From the NCBI GenBank assembly GCA_005787865.1, contig SXZN01000060.1, positions 1 to 9,025 on the forward strand: 9,025 bases of DNA. The letters are read 5' to 3'. Source of the stretch: Opitutaceae bacterium (GTDB lineage Bacteria; Verrucomicrobiota; Verrucomicrobiia; Opitutales; Opitutaceae). A program made the position numbers and the translations under genes. Position 1 is the first letter of the stretch. Each line of letters begins with the position of its first letter. Positions 1-6,591 of this stretch are shown here, piece after piece. Below the pieces are notes generated by a model that saw only the letters and a list, made by a program, of their open reading frames with translations, was not told where the DNA came from and did not search any database.

Positions 1-1
1 C

Positions 2-253
2 CGCAGCGGCCAATGGTTGCCAGTCAATCAGCTGACCCCACCCACCGCTCGAGAGGAAGTCCGCAACTTGGTCGTGCGGGTCCGCACGATCGGCGATATC
101 ATGAGCACCGGCTGCGTCGAATCTACCGCCACCACCGTCGCCGATATCATCACGGAAATTGCGGCGGCCCGCATCACGGAACGCGGTTCCCGCGCCGACG
201 ATAAAACGTCCGAAGCTGCCATGGAGGACCGCAAAAAAGCGGGTTATTTCTAA
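2..253 (+). CDS. cysD: Sulfate adenylyltransferase subunit 2 (CysD), C-terminal part
   Basis: This is the last 83 codons of CysD, the small catalytic subunit of ATP sulfurylase, which makes adenosine 5'-phosphosulfate from sulfate and ATP in the cytoplasm. The frame is open from the left edge, so the start lies outside the window. The stretch VRVRTIGDI, the VEST segment and the C-terminal SEAAMEDRKKAGYF match the conserved CysD tail, which typically ends in a SME.KK..GYF-like motif. The GD in place of the GC of the E. coli protein resembles the Bacteroidetes-type subfamily (from memory). The gene stops with TAA one base before the cysN start, so the two subunits are almost certainly made from one transcript with coupled translation. 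The family call is very safe; nothing can be said about the N-terminal PP-loop domain, which is not in view. Confidence 0.93.
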   Translation, partial: RSGQWLPVNQLTPPTAREEVRNLVVRVRTIGDIMSTGCVESTATTVADIITEIAAARITERGSRADDKTSEAAMEDRKKAGYF

Positions 254-254
254 T

Positions 255-1595
255 ATGTTCACGCCACTCATGCCGTCGGCCTCTTCCGCGACTGTGCCCA
301 TCGACATCCTTCGGTTTAATACCTGCGGGAGCGTCGATGATGGTAAATCCACTCTGATCGGCCGACTCCTCTTTGATTCAAAATCAATCATGGAGGATCA
401 ATTGGCGGCCCTCGAGCGCTCCGCCGATATCACCGGTAACGGTCAAATCAATCTCGCTAACCTCACCGATGGCCTAAGGGCCGAGCGCGAACAGGGCATC
501 ACGATCGATGTTGCCTATCGTTACTTCGCGACCCCCCGCCGTAAGTTCATCATCGCGGATACTCCCGGCCATATTCAGTACACGCGCAATATGGTGACCG
601 GCGCGTCTTCTGCTAATCTCTCCATTGTCCTCATCGATGCTCGTACTGGAGTAATTGAACAGAGCCGCCGCCACACCGCCCTTGCGGGATTACTCCGCAT
701 TCCCCACCTCGTGGTGGCCATTAACAAAATGGATCTCGTGGGCTGGAGCGAAGCTCGCTTCAACGAAATCCGCGCCGAATTTGAGGAATTTTTACCACGC
801 CTCGCTATCCAAGATGTTAAATTTATCCCCCTCAGCGCCCTCAACGGCGACAACGTCGTTGAGCGGTCACCCCACACACCGTGGTACGCAGGACCACCGC
901 TACTCGATCACCTGGAGACTGTCCACATCGCGAGCGACTGGAATTTAAATGGCTTCCGCTTTCCGGTTCAATGGGTCAACCGCCCCCATAATCCGACCAA
1001 TCAGACCTTCCATGATTTTCGCGGTGTCAGCGGCCAAATCGCCGGCGGTATTGTTCGCACTGGCCAAAAACTTATCGCCCTCCCCGCCGGCGTCGTGACC
1101 ACCGTCCGGCAAATCTGGACCTATGACGGCCCGGTGGCTGAAGCCTTCTGCCCACAATCGGTCACCCTCGTCCTCGACCATGATATCGATCTCAGCCGCG
1201 GCAGTATGCTGATCGGCACCGACCACCTCCCGGGCACCAGCCGCAACTTGCTGGCTGAGATTTGCTGGATGCATCCGATTGCCTTGCGGCGGGGGAAAAA
1301 ATATCTGCTTAAACACACCACTCAAACCGTGTCGGTGGTCGTCACCGAGATTCTGCACAAACTCAACATCGCCACCCTCGATCCAGAGCCCGAGCCGGCT
1401 GAACTAGTCATGAATGATCTTGGGGGAATTCGCCTGCACGCCGCCCAACCCCTCTATTTTGATGGGTACACGACCAATCGACTCACCGGCTCTTTTATCC
1501 TGATCGAGCCCGGGACCAACGCCACCGTCGCCGCCGGCCTCCTGGCTCCTCCTAGCGAAGTGATCAAGCCCGAGTTTGGCGATTACGCGATCTGA
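255..1595 (+). CDS. cysN: Sulfate adenylyltransferase subunit 1 (CysN), GTPase
   Basis: CysN is the GTPase subunit that couples GTP hydrolysis to APS synthesis by CysD. From the ATG at 255 the product has 446 residues. All translation-factor-type GTPase motifs are visible: P-loop GSVDDGKST (25-33), switch region EREQGITID (77-85), DTPGH (102-106), NKMD (157-160) and the SAL loop (194-196). Beta-barrel domains follow, and the YTRNMVTGAS and PWYAGPPLLDHLE stretches are typical of CysN. The frame remains open further upstream inside cysD, but only the ATG at 255 is compatible with cysD coding. There is no good ribosome binding site next to it, which suggests coupling to cysD. The protein ends after domain III with no fused CysC (APS kinase) domain, unlike the CysNC fusions of many bacteria, so APS kinase or APS reductase must be encoded elsewhere. 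Confidence 0.95.
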   Translation: MFTPLMPSASSATVPIDILRFNTCGSVDDGKSTLIGRLLFDSKSIMEDQLAALERSADITGNGQINLANLTDGLRAEREQGITIDVAYRYFATPRRKFIIADTPGHIQYTRNMVTGASSANLSIVLIDARTGVIEQSRRHTALAGLLRIPHLVVAINKMDLVGWSEARFNEIRAEFEEFLPRLAIQDVKFIPLSALNGDNVVERSPHTPWYAGPPLLDHLETVHIASDWNLNGFRFPVQWVNRPHNPTNQTFHDFRGVSGQIAGGIVRTGQKLIALPAGVVTTVRQIWTYDGPVAEAFCPQSVTLVLDHDIDLSRGSMLIGTDHLPGTSRNLLAEICWMHPIALRRGKKYLLKHTTQTVSVVVTEILHKLNIATLDPEPEPAELVMNDLGGIRLHAAQPLYFDGYTTNRLTGSFILIEPGTNATVAAGLLAPPSEVIKPEFGDYAI

Positions 1596-1601
1596 CGGAT
1601 T

Positions 1602-1631
1602 AAAATGCTCGGGGGCTAATCGCAGCATTTT
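1602..1631 (+). terminator. Hairpin after cysN, possible terminator
   Basis: The arms AAAATGCT (1602-1609) and AGCATTTT (1624-1631) are perfect inverted repeats around a 14-base loop, starting 6 bases after the cysN stop. The right arm ends in four Ts but no longer T-run follows, so it is at best a weak intrinsic terminator or a 3'-end processing stem. Its position fits the end of a cysDN transcript. Confidence 0.4.
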
Positions 1632-1665
1632 CTCCGTTACCTTCTGGGCGCAGGGCCGCCAGGCT

Positions 1666-1684
1666 TTTTCTGGTTACCAAAAAG
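1666..1684. promoter_or_regulatory. Quasi-palindrome upstream of the Rrf2 gene, candidate operator
   Basis: TGGT-T-ACCA (1671-1679) is a perfect dyad. It is extended by a T-run on the left and an A-run on the right across a single C:A mismatch, giving a 17-19 base symmetric site about 40 bases before the regulator start. Rrf2 proteins commonly repress their own genes through such AT-rich dyads. It could equally be an RNA hairpin at the end of the cysDN transcript. No convincing -35/-10 pair is visible next to it. Confidence 0.25.
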
Positions 1685-1722
1685 GTTGCTCGCGTGAGCG
1701 CATGACGTAGCATGCAAAATCA

Positions 1723-2136
1723 ATGAAGGTTTCTGTTAAGATTGATTACGCCTGTCGCGTCATGGCCGAACTCGCCCGCTTACATGGCTCGGGCACGCTC
1801 GCGCAGATTGATCACCTCGCCCAAACGGAAGCGGTGCCCGCTAATTTTCTCGCGCAAATTTTGGGGAAACTCCGCACGCATGGCCTCATCACCAGCCGCC
1901 GCGGCAGCCTAGGCGGCTATGTCCTCGCGCGGAGCCCTGAAGAAATTTCCCTCTATGATATCCTGCTGGCGGTCGAAGGTGAGTGCCTTCATCTCAGCGG
2001 CAACTTCCAAGGCCGGAGTGGCCGACGCCTCAAGCAAGTCTGGGGCGAAATCAGTGCCGATTTGGGCAAAAAAACCAAGGGCTACACCCTCAACCAGCTC
2101 GCCACGAAGAACCCGACGGAAATGTATTATATTTGA
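1723..2136 (+). CDS. Rrf2-family transcriptional regulator without Fe-S cysteines
   Basis: The 137-residue product has the Rrf2 layout. An N-terminal winged helix begins VSVKIDYACRVMAELA (residues 3-18). The recognition-helix segment VPANFLAQILGKLRTHGLI (38-56) is followed by the wing SRRGSLGGYVLAR (58-70) and the dimerisation helix around PEEISLYDILLAVEGEC (72-88). IscR- and NsrR-type members carry three clustered cysteines after this point to hold an iron-sulfur cluster; here only C11 and C88 exist, so a conventional cluster is unlikely. That makes it more like CymR of Bacillus, the cluster-free Rrf2 repressor of cysteine metabolism. The gene lies 127 bases after cysN on the same strand, so control of sulfur assimilation is a reasonable inference. 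The ATG at 1723 fits the family's usual N-terminus, although no Shine-Dalgarno sequence precedes it. The target genes are not shown by the sequence. Confidence 0.88.
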   Translation: MKVSVKIDYACRVMAELARLHGSGTLAQIDHLAQTEAVPANFLAQILGKLRTHGLITSRRGSLGGYVLARSPEEISLYDILLAVEGECLHLSGNFQGRSGRRLKQVWGEISADLGKKTKGYTLNQLATKNPTEMYYI

Positions 2137-2158
2137 GCCGCCCACCGCGGTGAGCGGC
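2137..2158 (+). terminator. GC-rich hairpin directly after the Rrf2 gene
   Basis: GCCGC (2137-2141) pairs with GCGGC (2154-2158). After one C:A mismatch, CACC pairs with GGTG around a CGCG centre, giving about 9 base pairs starting right at the stop codon. There is no T-run after it, so termination is uncertain; it may instead protect the 3' end or only attenuate read-through into the peroxiredoxin gene. Confidence 0.35.
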
Positions 2159-2200
2159 GTCCACTTGCCAACTAACGCAACCTGAGTAGGCTACCAGCTC

Positions 2201-2707
2201 ATGAAATTAACCACTGCCCTTCTTTTCTCCTCGATGATCCTTTTCTCCAAAGCCTCGGCTGAACCGCTTAAAGTTGGCGACCAAGCCCCCGTGGTCTCAG
2301 CTCTCACTGATACTGGCACAACGCTCAATCTGGGCCAAGTCTATCAGGCCAATCGCTACACCGTGGTTTGGTTTTATCCGCGCGCCCTCACGGGGGGCTG
2401 CACCGCACAGGGTTGCTCGTTGCGCGATGCCAGTGCGGAACTCACGCAATTCGGCGCGGCCGTGATCGGCGTGAGCACCGACTCCATCGAGAAACAAAAA
2501 GAGTTTAAAGCGGTGAACCACTTTCCCTTCCCGCTTTTGGCGGACACCGACAAACTCGTCGTCAAAGCCTTTGGTCAATCCGTGATGATGATGGCCTCAC
2601 GCGAGTGCTATGTGATTAAAGGCGGCAAAGTGGTCTACAAAGATACTGGGGTCACCGGTCGGCAGGCCGCCAACGTCCTCGCCTTTTTGGCCAGCGATAA
2701 AAATTAA
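2201..2707 (+). CDS. Exported peroxiredoxin, PrxQ/BCP type
   Basis: This is a 168-residue thiol peroxidase that reduces hydrogen peroxide and organic hydroperoxides. Residues 1-20 form a Sec signal peptide (K2, hydrophobic core ALLFSSMILF, cleavage likely after ASA at 18-20), so it should act in the periplasm. The thioredoxin-fold body carries the peroxiredoxin motif P60-x3-T64-x2-C67, where C67 is the peroxidatic cysteine. C72, five residues later, is the resolving cysteine in the position used by PrxQ/BCP enzymes. R134 matches the conserved active-site arginine. The usual TPGCT is TGGCT here. A third cysteine, C136, lies two residues after R134 and may be an oddity. The gene starts 64 bases after the Rrf2 gene and could share its transcript. 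Its reductant is not visible nearby. The family call is firm; the export call rests on the N-terminal pattern. Confidence 0.9.
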   Translation: MKLTTALLFSSMILFSKASAEPLKVGDQAPVVSALTDTGTTLNLGQVYQANRYTVVWFYPRALTGGCTAQGCSLRDASAELTQFGAAVIGVSTDSIEKQKEFKAVNHFPFPLLADTDKLVVKAFGQSVMMMASRECYVIKGGKVVYKDTGVTGRQAANVLAFLASDKN

Positions 2708-2751
2708 AATAGCGGCCGCCCGCCAGCGGCTGGCCCGCCGCTTGGCGCTAT
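2697..2751 (-). terminator. Intrinsic terminator of the kinase-like gene, between convergent genes
   Basis: A GC-rich structure fills the gap between the peroxiredoxin gene and the convergent minus-strand gene. ATAGCG (2709-2714) pairs with CGCTAT (2746-2751), and inside it GCCAG (2722-2726) pairs with CTGGC (2730-2734). An alternative AGCGG/CCGCT pairing (2711-2715 with 2738-2742) is also possible. On the minus strand the transcript then runs into a U-rich stretch, the complement of 2697-2710, as in a classical intrinsic terminator. The outer stem overlaps the TAG stop of the minus-strand gene. On the plus strand no T-run follows, so it would be weaker in that direction. Confidence 0.6.
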
Positions 2752-3680
2752 AATTCGTCGTCGTTAACTGCCGCCAACACCTCGGCGCGAGGGTTTTGCC
2801 GCGCGCGCTCAATCCAATCACGAAAGAGCGCTAATTCAGCAATCCACTCGGGTGGCAATGGTGCCGCGACTAAATCGATCACCCGCCAGGTGCCATTTTC
2901 ATCGACCACGACATTACGATCATGCGTGTCGGCGACCAACCAGGGCACCCCAGCTAAAAAAGCGAGTCGCGGATGATCCCGATCAGCCCGCAGAAACCGC
3001 GAGGGAATCGGGATCAGGTTGGCGGGGTCGAGGCCAGAGACGTCGGTTTTTTCGGGCAGCATTCGCCCGAAAGTCTGCTTCGCCACGATAATACCTTCCG
3101 GCGTAATGCCGATTATTTCAGTGGGAATCCCAAATTGATGGGTGAGCTCAAGTTTAGCCAAAAGCATTCGATAGCTGCCGGGTACGGCCGTTGCGTTAAG
3201 CAAATCGCTTTCGCCGCGTTGAAAAGCAAAAGTCGCCCCGACGTCGCCGCCTTCGCGAAACAGAAAAAATTTATAAACTGAATGCTGGTCGTCGACAAAA
3301 GCTAAGGCTTCCACCCCGCCACCAATTCGCCGCAGTTTTGGGCTATCAACCTCAAAGGGGTCCTCAACTTCTGAACTAAAGCCAAACACCTCAAACGGTA
3401 TAATTGGCAAATGCTGCCGAAACGCCCGAATGGCGTCACCTAAGGCCGCCCATTCACCCCCCGTGGCTTCTAAAAGACTTACTTCGTCTTCGGGGACGAG
3501 GACGAGAGCGCGGTCTTTATCTGCTCGGATACCGCATTGGGCTGCTGCTTGGCCCAACTGATCGAGCGCCCGAAGTCGTTGCCGGTGACTGTCCAGAACA
3601 ACGGACCACCCTTCCGCGCTGGGGAGGCGGGAGCCGGTGAGGCAGGTTGATCTGCCGGAGAAGGGGTCGGATGGTTGCAT
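2748..3680 (-). CDS. Divergent protein-kinase-like protein
   Basis: I do not recognise an exact family, but the 310-residue product has a readable kinase-like core. There is a Gly-rich GGGVEALAF (120-128) and VYKF, whose K137 is a likely ATP-binding lysine. A helix follows with E178. A hinge-like GIIVAKQTFGRML spans 196-208. The catalytic-loop equivalent VADTHDRN has D251 and N256 in the D-x4-N spacing of kinases, and VIDL gives D269 at the DFG position. The pattern resembles the small kinases found alone or inside phage polyvalent proteins. That link is from memory and its substrate is unknown. It is transcribed away from rpmH and convergent with the peroxiredoxin gene. The ATG at 3680 is the only ATG upstream of the core, but the first 110 residues show no recognisable domain and a second frame is also open there, so the start is uncertain. 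Confidence 0.7.
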   Translation of the reverse strand: MQPSDPFSGRSTCLTGSRLPSAEGWSVVLDSHRQRLRALDQLGQAAAQCGIRADKDRALVLVPEDEVSLLEATGGEWAALGDAIRAFRQHLPIIPFEVFGFSSEVEDPFEVDSPKLRRIGGGVEALAFVDDQHSVYKFFLFREGGDVGATFAFQRGESDLLNATAVPGSYRMLLAKLELTHQFGIPTEIIGITPEGIIVAKQTFGRMLPEKTDVSGLDPANLIPIPSRFLRADRDHPRLAFLAGVPWLVADTHDRNVVVDENGTWRVIDLVAAPLPPEWIAELALFRDWIERARQNPRAEVLAAVNDDEL

Positions 3681-3822
3681 GCCTCGGCCATGCGCCCAAG
3701 GTCACGTTTTCGTCCCCGAACGCAAAAACTATTTGCGCGCAGGTTGTTCACAGGCGAAACCCAAAGCGAGAAAGTAACCGTCCTAGGCTTGCCGCCGGCC
3801 TTTTTTACCGGAAACCTCTCGC

Positions 3823-3852
3823 TTGACACCCCCCGCCCCCATCAATGACTTT
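3823..3852 (+). promoter_or_regulatory. Possible promoter of the rpmH cluster
   Basis: TTGACA at 3823-3828 is a perfect sigma70 -35 hexamer about 50 bases before rpmH. At the expected distance only poor -10 matches occur (around 3846-3852), so this is a weak call supported mainly by position. The 195-base region upstream of rpmH holds no other convincing promoter. It includes one near-match to a DnaA box (TTGTTCACA, 3744-3752). Confidence 0.3.
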
Positions 3853-3875
3853 GGACCTCTTTTTCATATAACACC

Positions 3876-4013
3876 ATGGAACCTACATTTCGCCCACATC
3901 GCAAGAAACGCGCCCGTAAGATCGGTTTCCGCGCCCGCAAGGCCACCCGCGGTGGCCGTAAAGTTCTCGCTGCCCGTCGCCGCAAGGGCCGCAAACGCCT
4001 CACGGTCGTCTAA
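3876..4013 (+). CDS. rpmH: 50S ribosomal protein L34
   Basis: A 45-residue, extremely basic protein beginning MEPTFRPHRKKRARK and containing GFRARKATRGGRKVL and RRRKGRKRL, which are the hallmarks of bacterial L34. L34 binds 23S rRNA in the large subunit. Bacterial L34 is typically 44-46 residues, so the gene is complete. MEPTFRPH replaces the commoner MKRTYQPS start. The TAA stop is one base before the rnpA start, the classical rpmH-rnpA arrangement. No Shine-Dalgarno sequence precedes the ATG; the leader is rich in A and T (TTTTCATATAACACC). Confidence 0.96.
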   Translation: MEPTFRPHRKKRARKIGFRARKATRGGRKVLAARRRKGRKRLTVV

Positions 4014-4014
4014 A

Positions 4015-4386
4015 ATGAACCTGCGCGCCGGGCAACGCCTGCGGCGCAATGACGACTTCCGCACCGTTCGTGAGCAAGGTCGCCGCACTGATTGCGGAGC
4101 TTTCCTCCTGACTTGGCGGACGCGTCCCGCTGAAACTGCCCTCACTCCCGCCCGCGTGGGAGTAGTCGCATCCCGCGCCTCGGTTGGTAATGCGGTTCAT
4201 CGTAACCGAGCCAAACGCCGGCTGCGCGAAATCTACCGCCGCCATCAGTCCCTCGTACCAGCCGGTCTCGATCTTGTCCTGACCGCGCGCCCCGCCCTCC
4301 TTCGACTCGAGTTTGCTGATGTAGAACAACGTTTTACCCAAGCTTGCCTAAAATTTAAGCCTAACAAGCCCGCGCCCCATGCCTGA
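4015..4386 (+). CDS. rnpA: Ribonuclease P protein component
   Basis: RnpA is the basic protein that assists the RNase P RNA in removing 5' leaders from tRNA precursors. From the ATG at 4015 the product has 123 residues, normal for the family. The signature RNR region is clear: VGNAVHRNRAKRRLREIYR (57-75). It is preceded by RVGVVASR (47-54) and followed by AGLDLVLTARP (83-93), the usual core strands. The frame is open upstream to 3823, but that stretch runs through rpmH in another frame, so 4015 is the sensible start. It follows rpmH by one base and overlaps yidD by 8 bases, so translation is probably coupled along the cluster. Confidence 0.96.
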   Translation: MNLRAGQRLRRNDDFRTVREQGRRTDCGAFLLTWRTRPAETALTPARVGVVASRASVGNAVHRNRAKRRLREIYRRHQSLVPAGLDLVLTARPALLRLEFADVEQRFTQACLKFKPNKPAPHA

Positions 4387-4723
4387 TTCCCGCGCTCGCT
4401 TTATTCCACGCCTCCTCGCGCTCCCAGCCAAAATGGCCTGTGGCCTCATTGGGCTTTACCAGCACTCCGTGTCACCCGCTTTAGCTGCCCTCAACCCTGC
4501 GATGGGCTGCCGCTTCAGCCCCACTTGTTCGCACTATGCCCGCGACGCCTTCCAAACCCACGGTTTATTTTTTGGTCTCTTTCTTGCCGCGCGGCGGCTC
4601 GCCAAGTGCGGACCTTGGCATCTCGGGGGCGAAGATCTCGTCCCTGCTGTTAAATTTTCCTGCGTTCGTACCGCGCGCATCAGCGCCCGGTCTTGCGACG
4701 CGCCTCTCGTCCCTCATCGTTAA
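4379..4723 (+). CDS. yidD: Membrane protein insertion efficiency factor YidD
   Basis: YidD is a small peripheral inner-membrane protein that helps YidC-dependent insertion. The 114-residue product carries the family core: LIGLYQHSVSPAL (23-35), the signature CRFSPTCSHYARDAF (44-58), HGLFFGLFLAARRLAKCGPWHLGG (61-84) and ending DLVP. Conserved cysteines C44, C50 and C77 are present. The tail after residue 89 is about 25 residues, with two extra cysteines and no recognisable domain; YidD tails vary widely. The ATG overlaps the rnpA stop, and the gene ends 14 bases before the yidC start. Confidence 0.94.
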   Translation: MPDSRARFIPRLLALPAKMACGLIGLYQHSVSPALAALNPAMGCRFSPTCSHYARDAFQTHGLFFGLFLAARRLAKCGPWHLGGEDLVPAVKFSCVRTARISARSCDAPLVPHR

Positions 4724-4737
4724 GCTCCGTTTTTCCC

Positions 4738-6522
4738 ATGGATAAAAAGAATACAGTGATCGGTGTGCTGCTCCTCATCGCCGCAATGGCGAGCTTCTAC
4801 TTCAGCGCCCGCTTGGCTCCGCCGGTGGCCCCTTCCGGTAATCCCCCCGCGGGAACCTCCATTCAGCCCACCGGCTTGCCAATAGCGGCGAGTGAAAAAT
4901 CTCCGTCGATCACCTCGCCAAATGACGCCGGGTTGTCAGCCGCCAAAACCGGCCCGGCCGAGTACGTCACCCTGTCCAATGATTTCATCACGGTGCAATT
5001 CACCAATCAGGGCGGGGCGATCCATCAGGTTGGTCTGAAAAAATACCCTGAAACTAAAGGCCAGGCCCCCCTGTACACCCTTAATGCGCCCCCAGCGGCA
5101 CCCGCTTTAAGCCTCACCGACTTTCCCGGCGTTGACCGTTTCACCGCTTACACCGTGGTGGCACAAACCGCGGACGAGCTCGTCTACCGCACCGTCGCCG
5201 ACGGACTAGAAGTCACTCGACGCTACTCTTTGGCGAAAACAGTGGGCCAAGATGATTATCAAATCCGCCATGAGACGACCTTCCGTAACTTAACCCGCAA
5301 AGTCCTCCTTCTACCGCGCGCCTCTTTTAATCTCGGAACCGCCGCCCCACTTAACGAACACGACCTCGGAATCTATCTTAACGTCGGTTACTCTGATGGC
5401 AGCGATGCCAGTTTTATTGGCCAAAGCGATCTGCAAGGCGGTGGTTTCTTGGCGATGGTTGGCCTAAGGGATGGGACCCCGCCTCCTTACCTCGAGCGCA
5501 CCGCGGCGATCCACTGGGCGGCGGTGAAGAATCAGTTCTTCGCCCTGATTCTCACCCCTGATCAACTGGGCACCGGCGTCCGTATCGAACGCACCAAGCT
5601 TGTGCCGACCGCCTCTGACACCGACGTTGCGGCTTATGGCATCACCGGCTATGCGCGCTTCGAACTTAAACCGCTCGCCGCGGGCGCATCGTCCACTTTT
5701 GGCGCGGTATTATTTGCCGGCCCCAATGAATATAAACGCATCTCGAATGCCGATATATTTAAACAGGGCGAAGAGAAAATCATGCAGTTCTCGTCCGGCT
5801 TCGGGAAAATTTTCTTCTCCGGCTTTTTTGCTCCCCTGCTCCTAACGATTATGACTTGGGTCCACTCCCTCGTACCGAATTGGGGTTGGGCCATCGTTAT
5901 CACCACGCTGCTCCTCAAAACTTTTTTCCTCCCCTTCACCCTCGCCGCCTCGAAATCCTCGAAGCGGATGGCAAAACTGAATCCGCTCATGCAGGCCATG
6001 CGGGAAAAGTATAAAGATAATCCGCAGAAAATTCAGACGGAAACCCTCAAGCTGTTTAAGGAAAATAAAGTTAATCCCCTGGGCGGCTGTATTCCGATTC
6101 TCATCACAATCCCATTTTTTATCGGCTTTTTTACCATGCTGCAAAGCGCCTCGGAATTGCGCTTCGCGTCTTTTCTCTGGGCCACCGATTTATCTGCGCC
6201 GGATACGATCGGTCATATCTTCGGCCTGCCGATCAATATCATGCCGTTATTCATGGGGGCGACGATGATCATCCAAATGCGCCTCACCCCGATGCCCACG
6301 ACCGATAAAGCCCAAGCCACCATGATGAAAATCATGCCCTGGATATTCACCTTATTCTGCTATAATTTCGCGTCAGGTCTCGCCCTTTATTCCACGATCA
6401 ACGGCCTCTTCTCTATTGGCCAGCAGCTCGTAATTAATCGCCTGCCCGAACCCGACCTCCCCGCCGCCCCAGCGGCTGACGGGCTGAAGAATGTGACGCC
6501 AAAAAAGAAAAATAACCGTTAA
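4738..6522 (+). CDS. yidC: Membrane protein insertase YidC
   Basis: YidC inserts proteins into the inner membrane, alone or with SecYEG. The 594-residue product has the Gram-negative architecture. A first membrane helix spans about 7-24, a Pro/Ser-rich linker runs to about 75, and a large periplasmic beta domain lies at about 78-330. The conserved insertase domain with five membrane helices follows (about 365-575). Signature segments are the KMRML-like SSKRMAKLNPLMQAMREKY helix, NPLGGC (446-451), ELRFASFLWATDLSAPD, and the last helix with LYSTINGLFSIGQQLVINR. The positively charged groove residue is K394 rather than the arginine of E. coli. The tail is basic (TPKKKNNR), suited to ribosome contact. 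The ATG at 4738 is chosen because it directly precedes the DKKN-plus-hydrophobic start typical of YidC; the frame is open 15 codons further upstream inside yidD. Confidence 0.97.
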   Translation: MDKKNTVIGVLLLIAAMASFYFSARLAPPVAPSGNPPAGTSIQPTGLPIAASEKSPSITSPNDAGLSAAKTGPAEYVTLSNDFITVQFTNQGGAIHQVGLKKYPETKGQAPLYTLNAPPAAPALSLTDFPGVDRFTAYTVVAQTADELVYRTVADGLEVTRRYSLAKTVGQDDYQIRHETTFRNLTRKVLLLPRASFNLGTAAPLNEHDLGIYLNVGYSDGSDASFIGQSDLQGGGFLAMVGLRDGTPPPYLERTAAIHWAAVKNQFFALILTPDQLGTGVRIERTKLVPTASDTDVAAYGITGYARFELKPLAAGASSTFGAVLFAGPNEYKRISNADIFKQGEEKIMQFSSGFGKIFFSGFFAPLLLTIMTWVHSLVPNWGWAIVITTLLLKTFFLPFTLAASKSSKRMAKLNPLMQAMREKYKDNPQKIQTETLKLFKENKVNPLGGCIPILITIPFFIGFFTMLQSASELRFASFLWATDLSAPDTIGHIFGLPINIMPLFMGATMIIQMRLTPMPTTDKAQATMMKIMPWIFTLFCYNFASGLALYSTINGLFSIGQQLVINRLPEPDLPAAPAADGLKNVTPKKKNNR

Positions 6523-6568
6523 GGCATTTATCCCACATCCGCACTTTAGAAAAGGGCAACGGGGCGAG

Positions 6569-6591
6569 TTTGTAATACAATGTATTACAAA
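6569..6591. repeat. Left copy of a 23-base AT-rich palindrome
   Basis: TTTGTAATA (6569-6577) and TATTACAAA (6583-6591) form a perfect inverted repeat around a 5-base centre CAATG, whose first and last bases also pair. The symmetry extends two more bases each side (AG/CT), to 6567-6593. It lies 46 bases after yidC. A near-identical copy is at 7359-7381. It could be a dimeric protein-binding site, a dispersed extragenic palindrome, or an RNA stem at the 3' end of the rpmH-yidC transcript; the sequence alone cannot decide. Confidence 0.75.

Noticed and set aside
945..1358. 137-residue minus-strand frame inside cysN
   Set aside because: It is fully covered by conserved CysN sequence on the other strand and shows no recognisable protein features; it is a shadow frame.
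3744..3752. TTGTTCACA as a DnaA box marking an origin
   Set aside because: It is a single imperfect match with no cluster of further boxes and no AT-rich unwinding region, so an origin cannot be claimed.
3785..3806. Short GC stem (AGGC/GCCT) followed by six Ts as a plus-strand terminator or attenuator upstream of rpmH
   Set aside because: The stem is only about four base pairs and no plus-strand gene lies upstream to be terminated. The best -35 element for rpmH lies after it.
3823..4014. Upstream extension of the rnpA frame
   Set aside because: The extension runs through the rpmH coding sequence out of frame, and RnpA homologues begin near the ATG at 4015.
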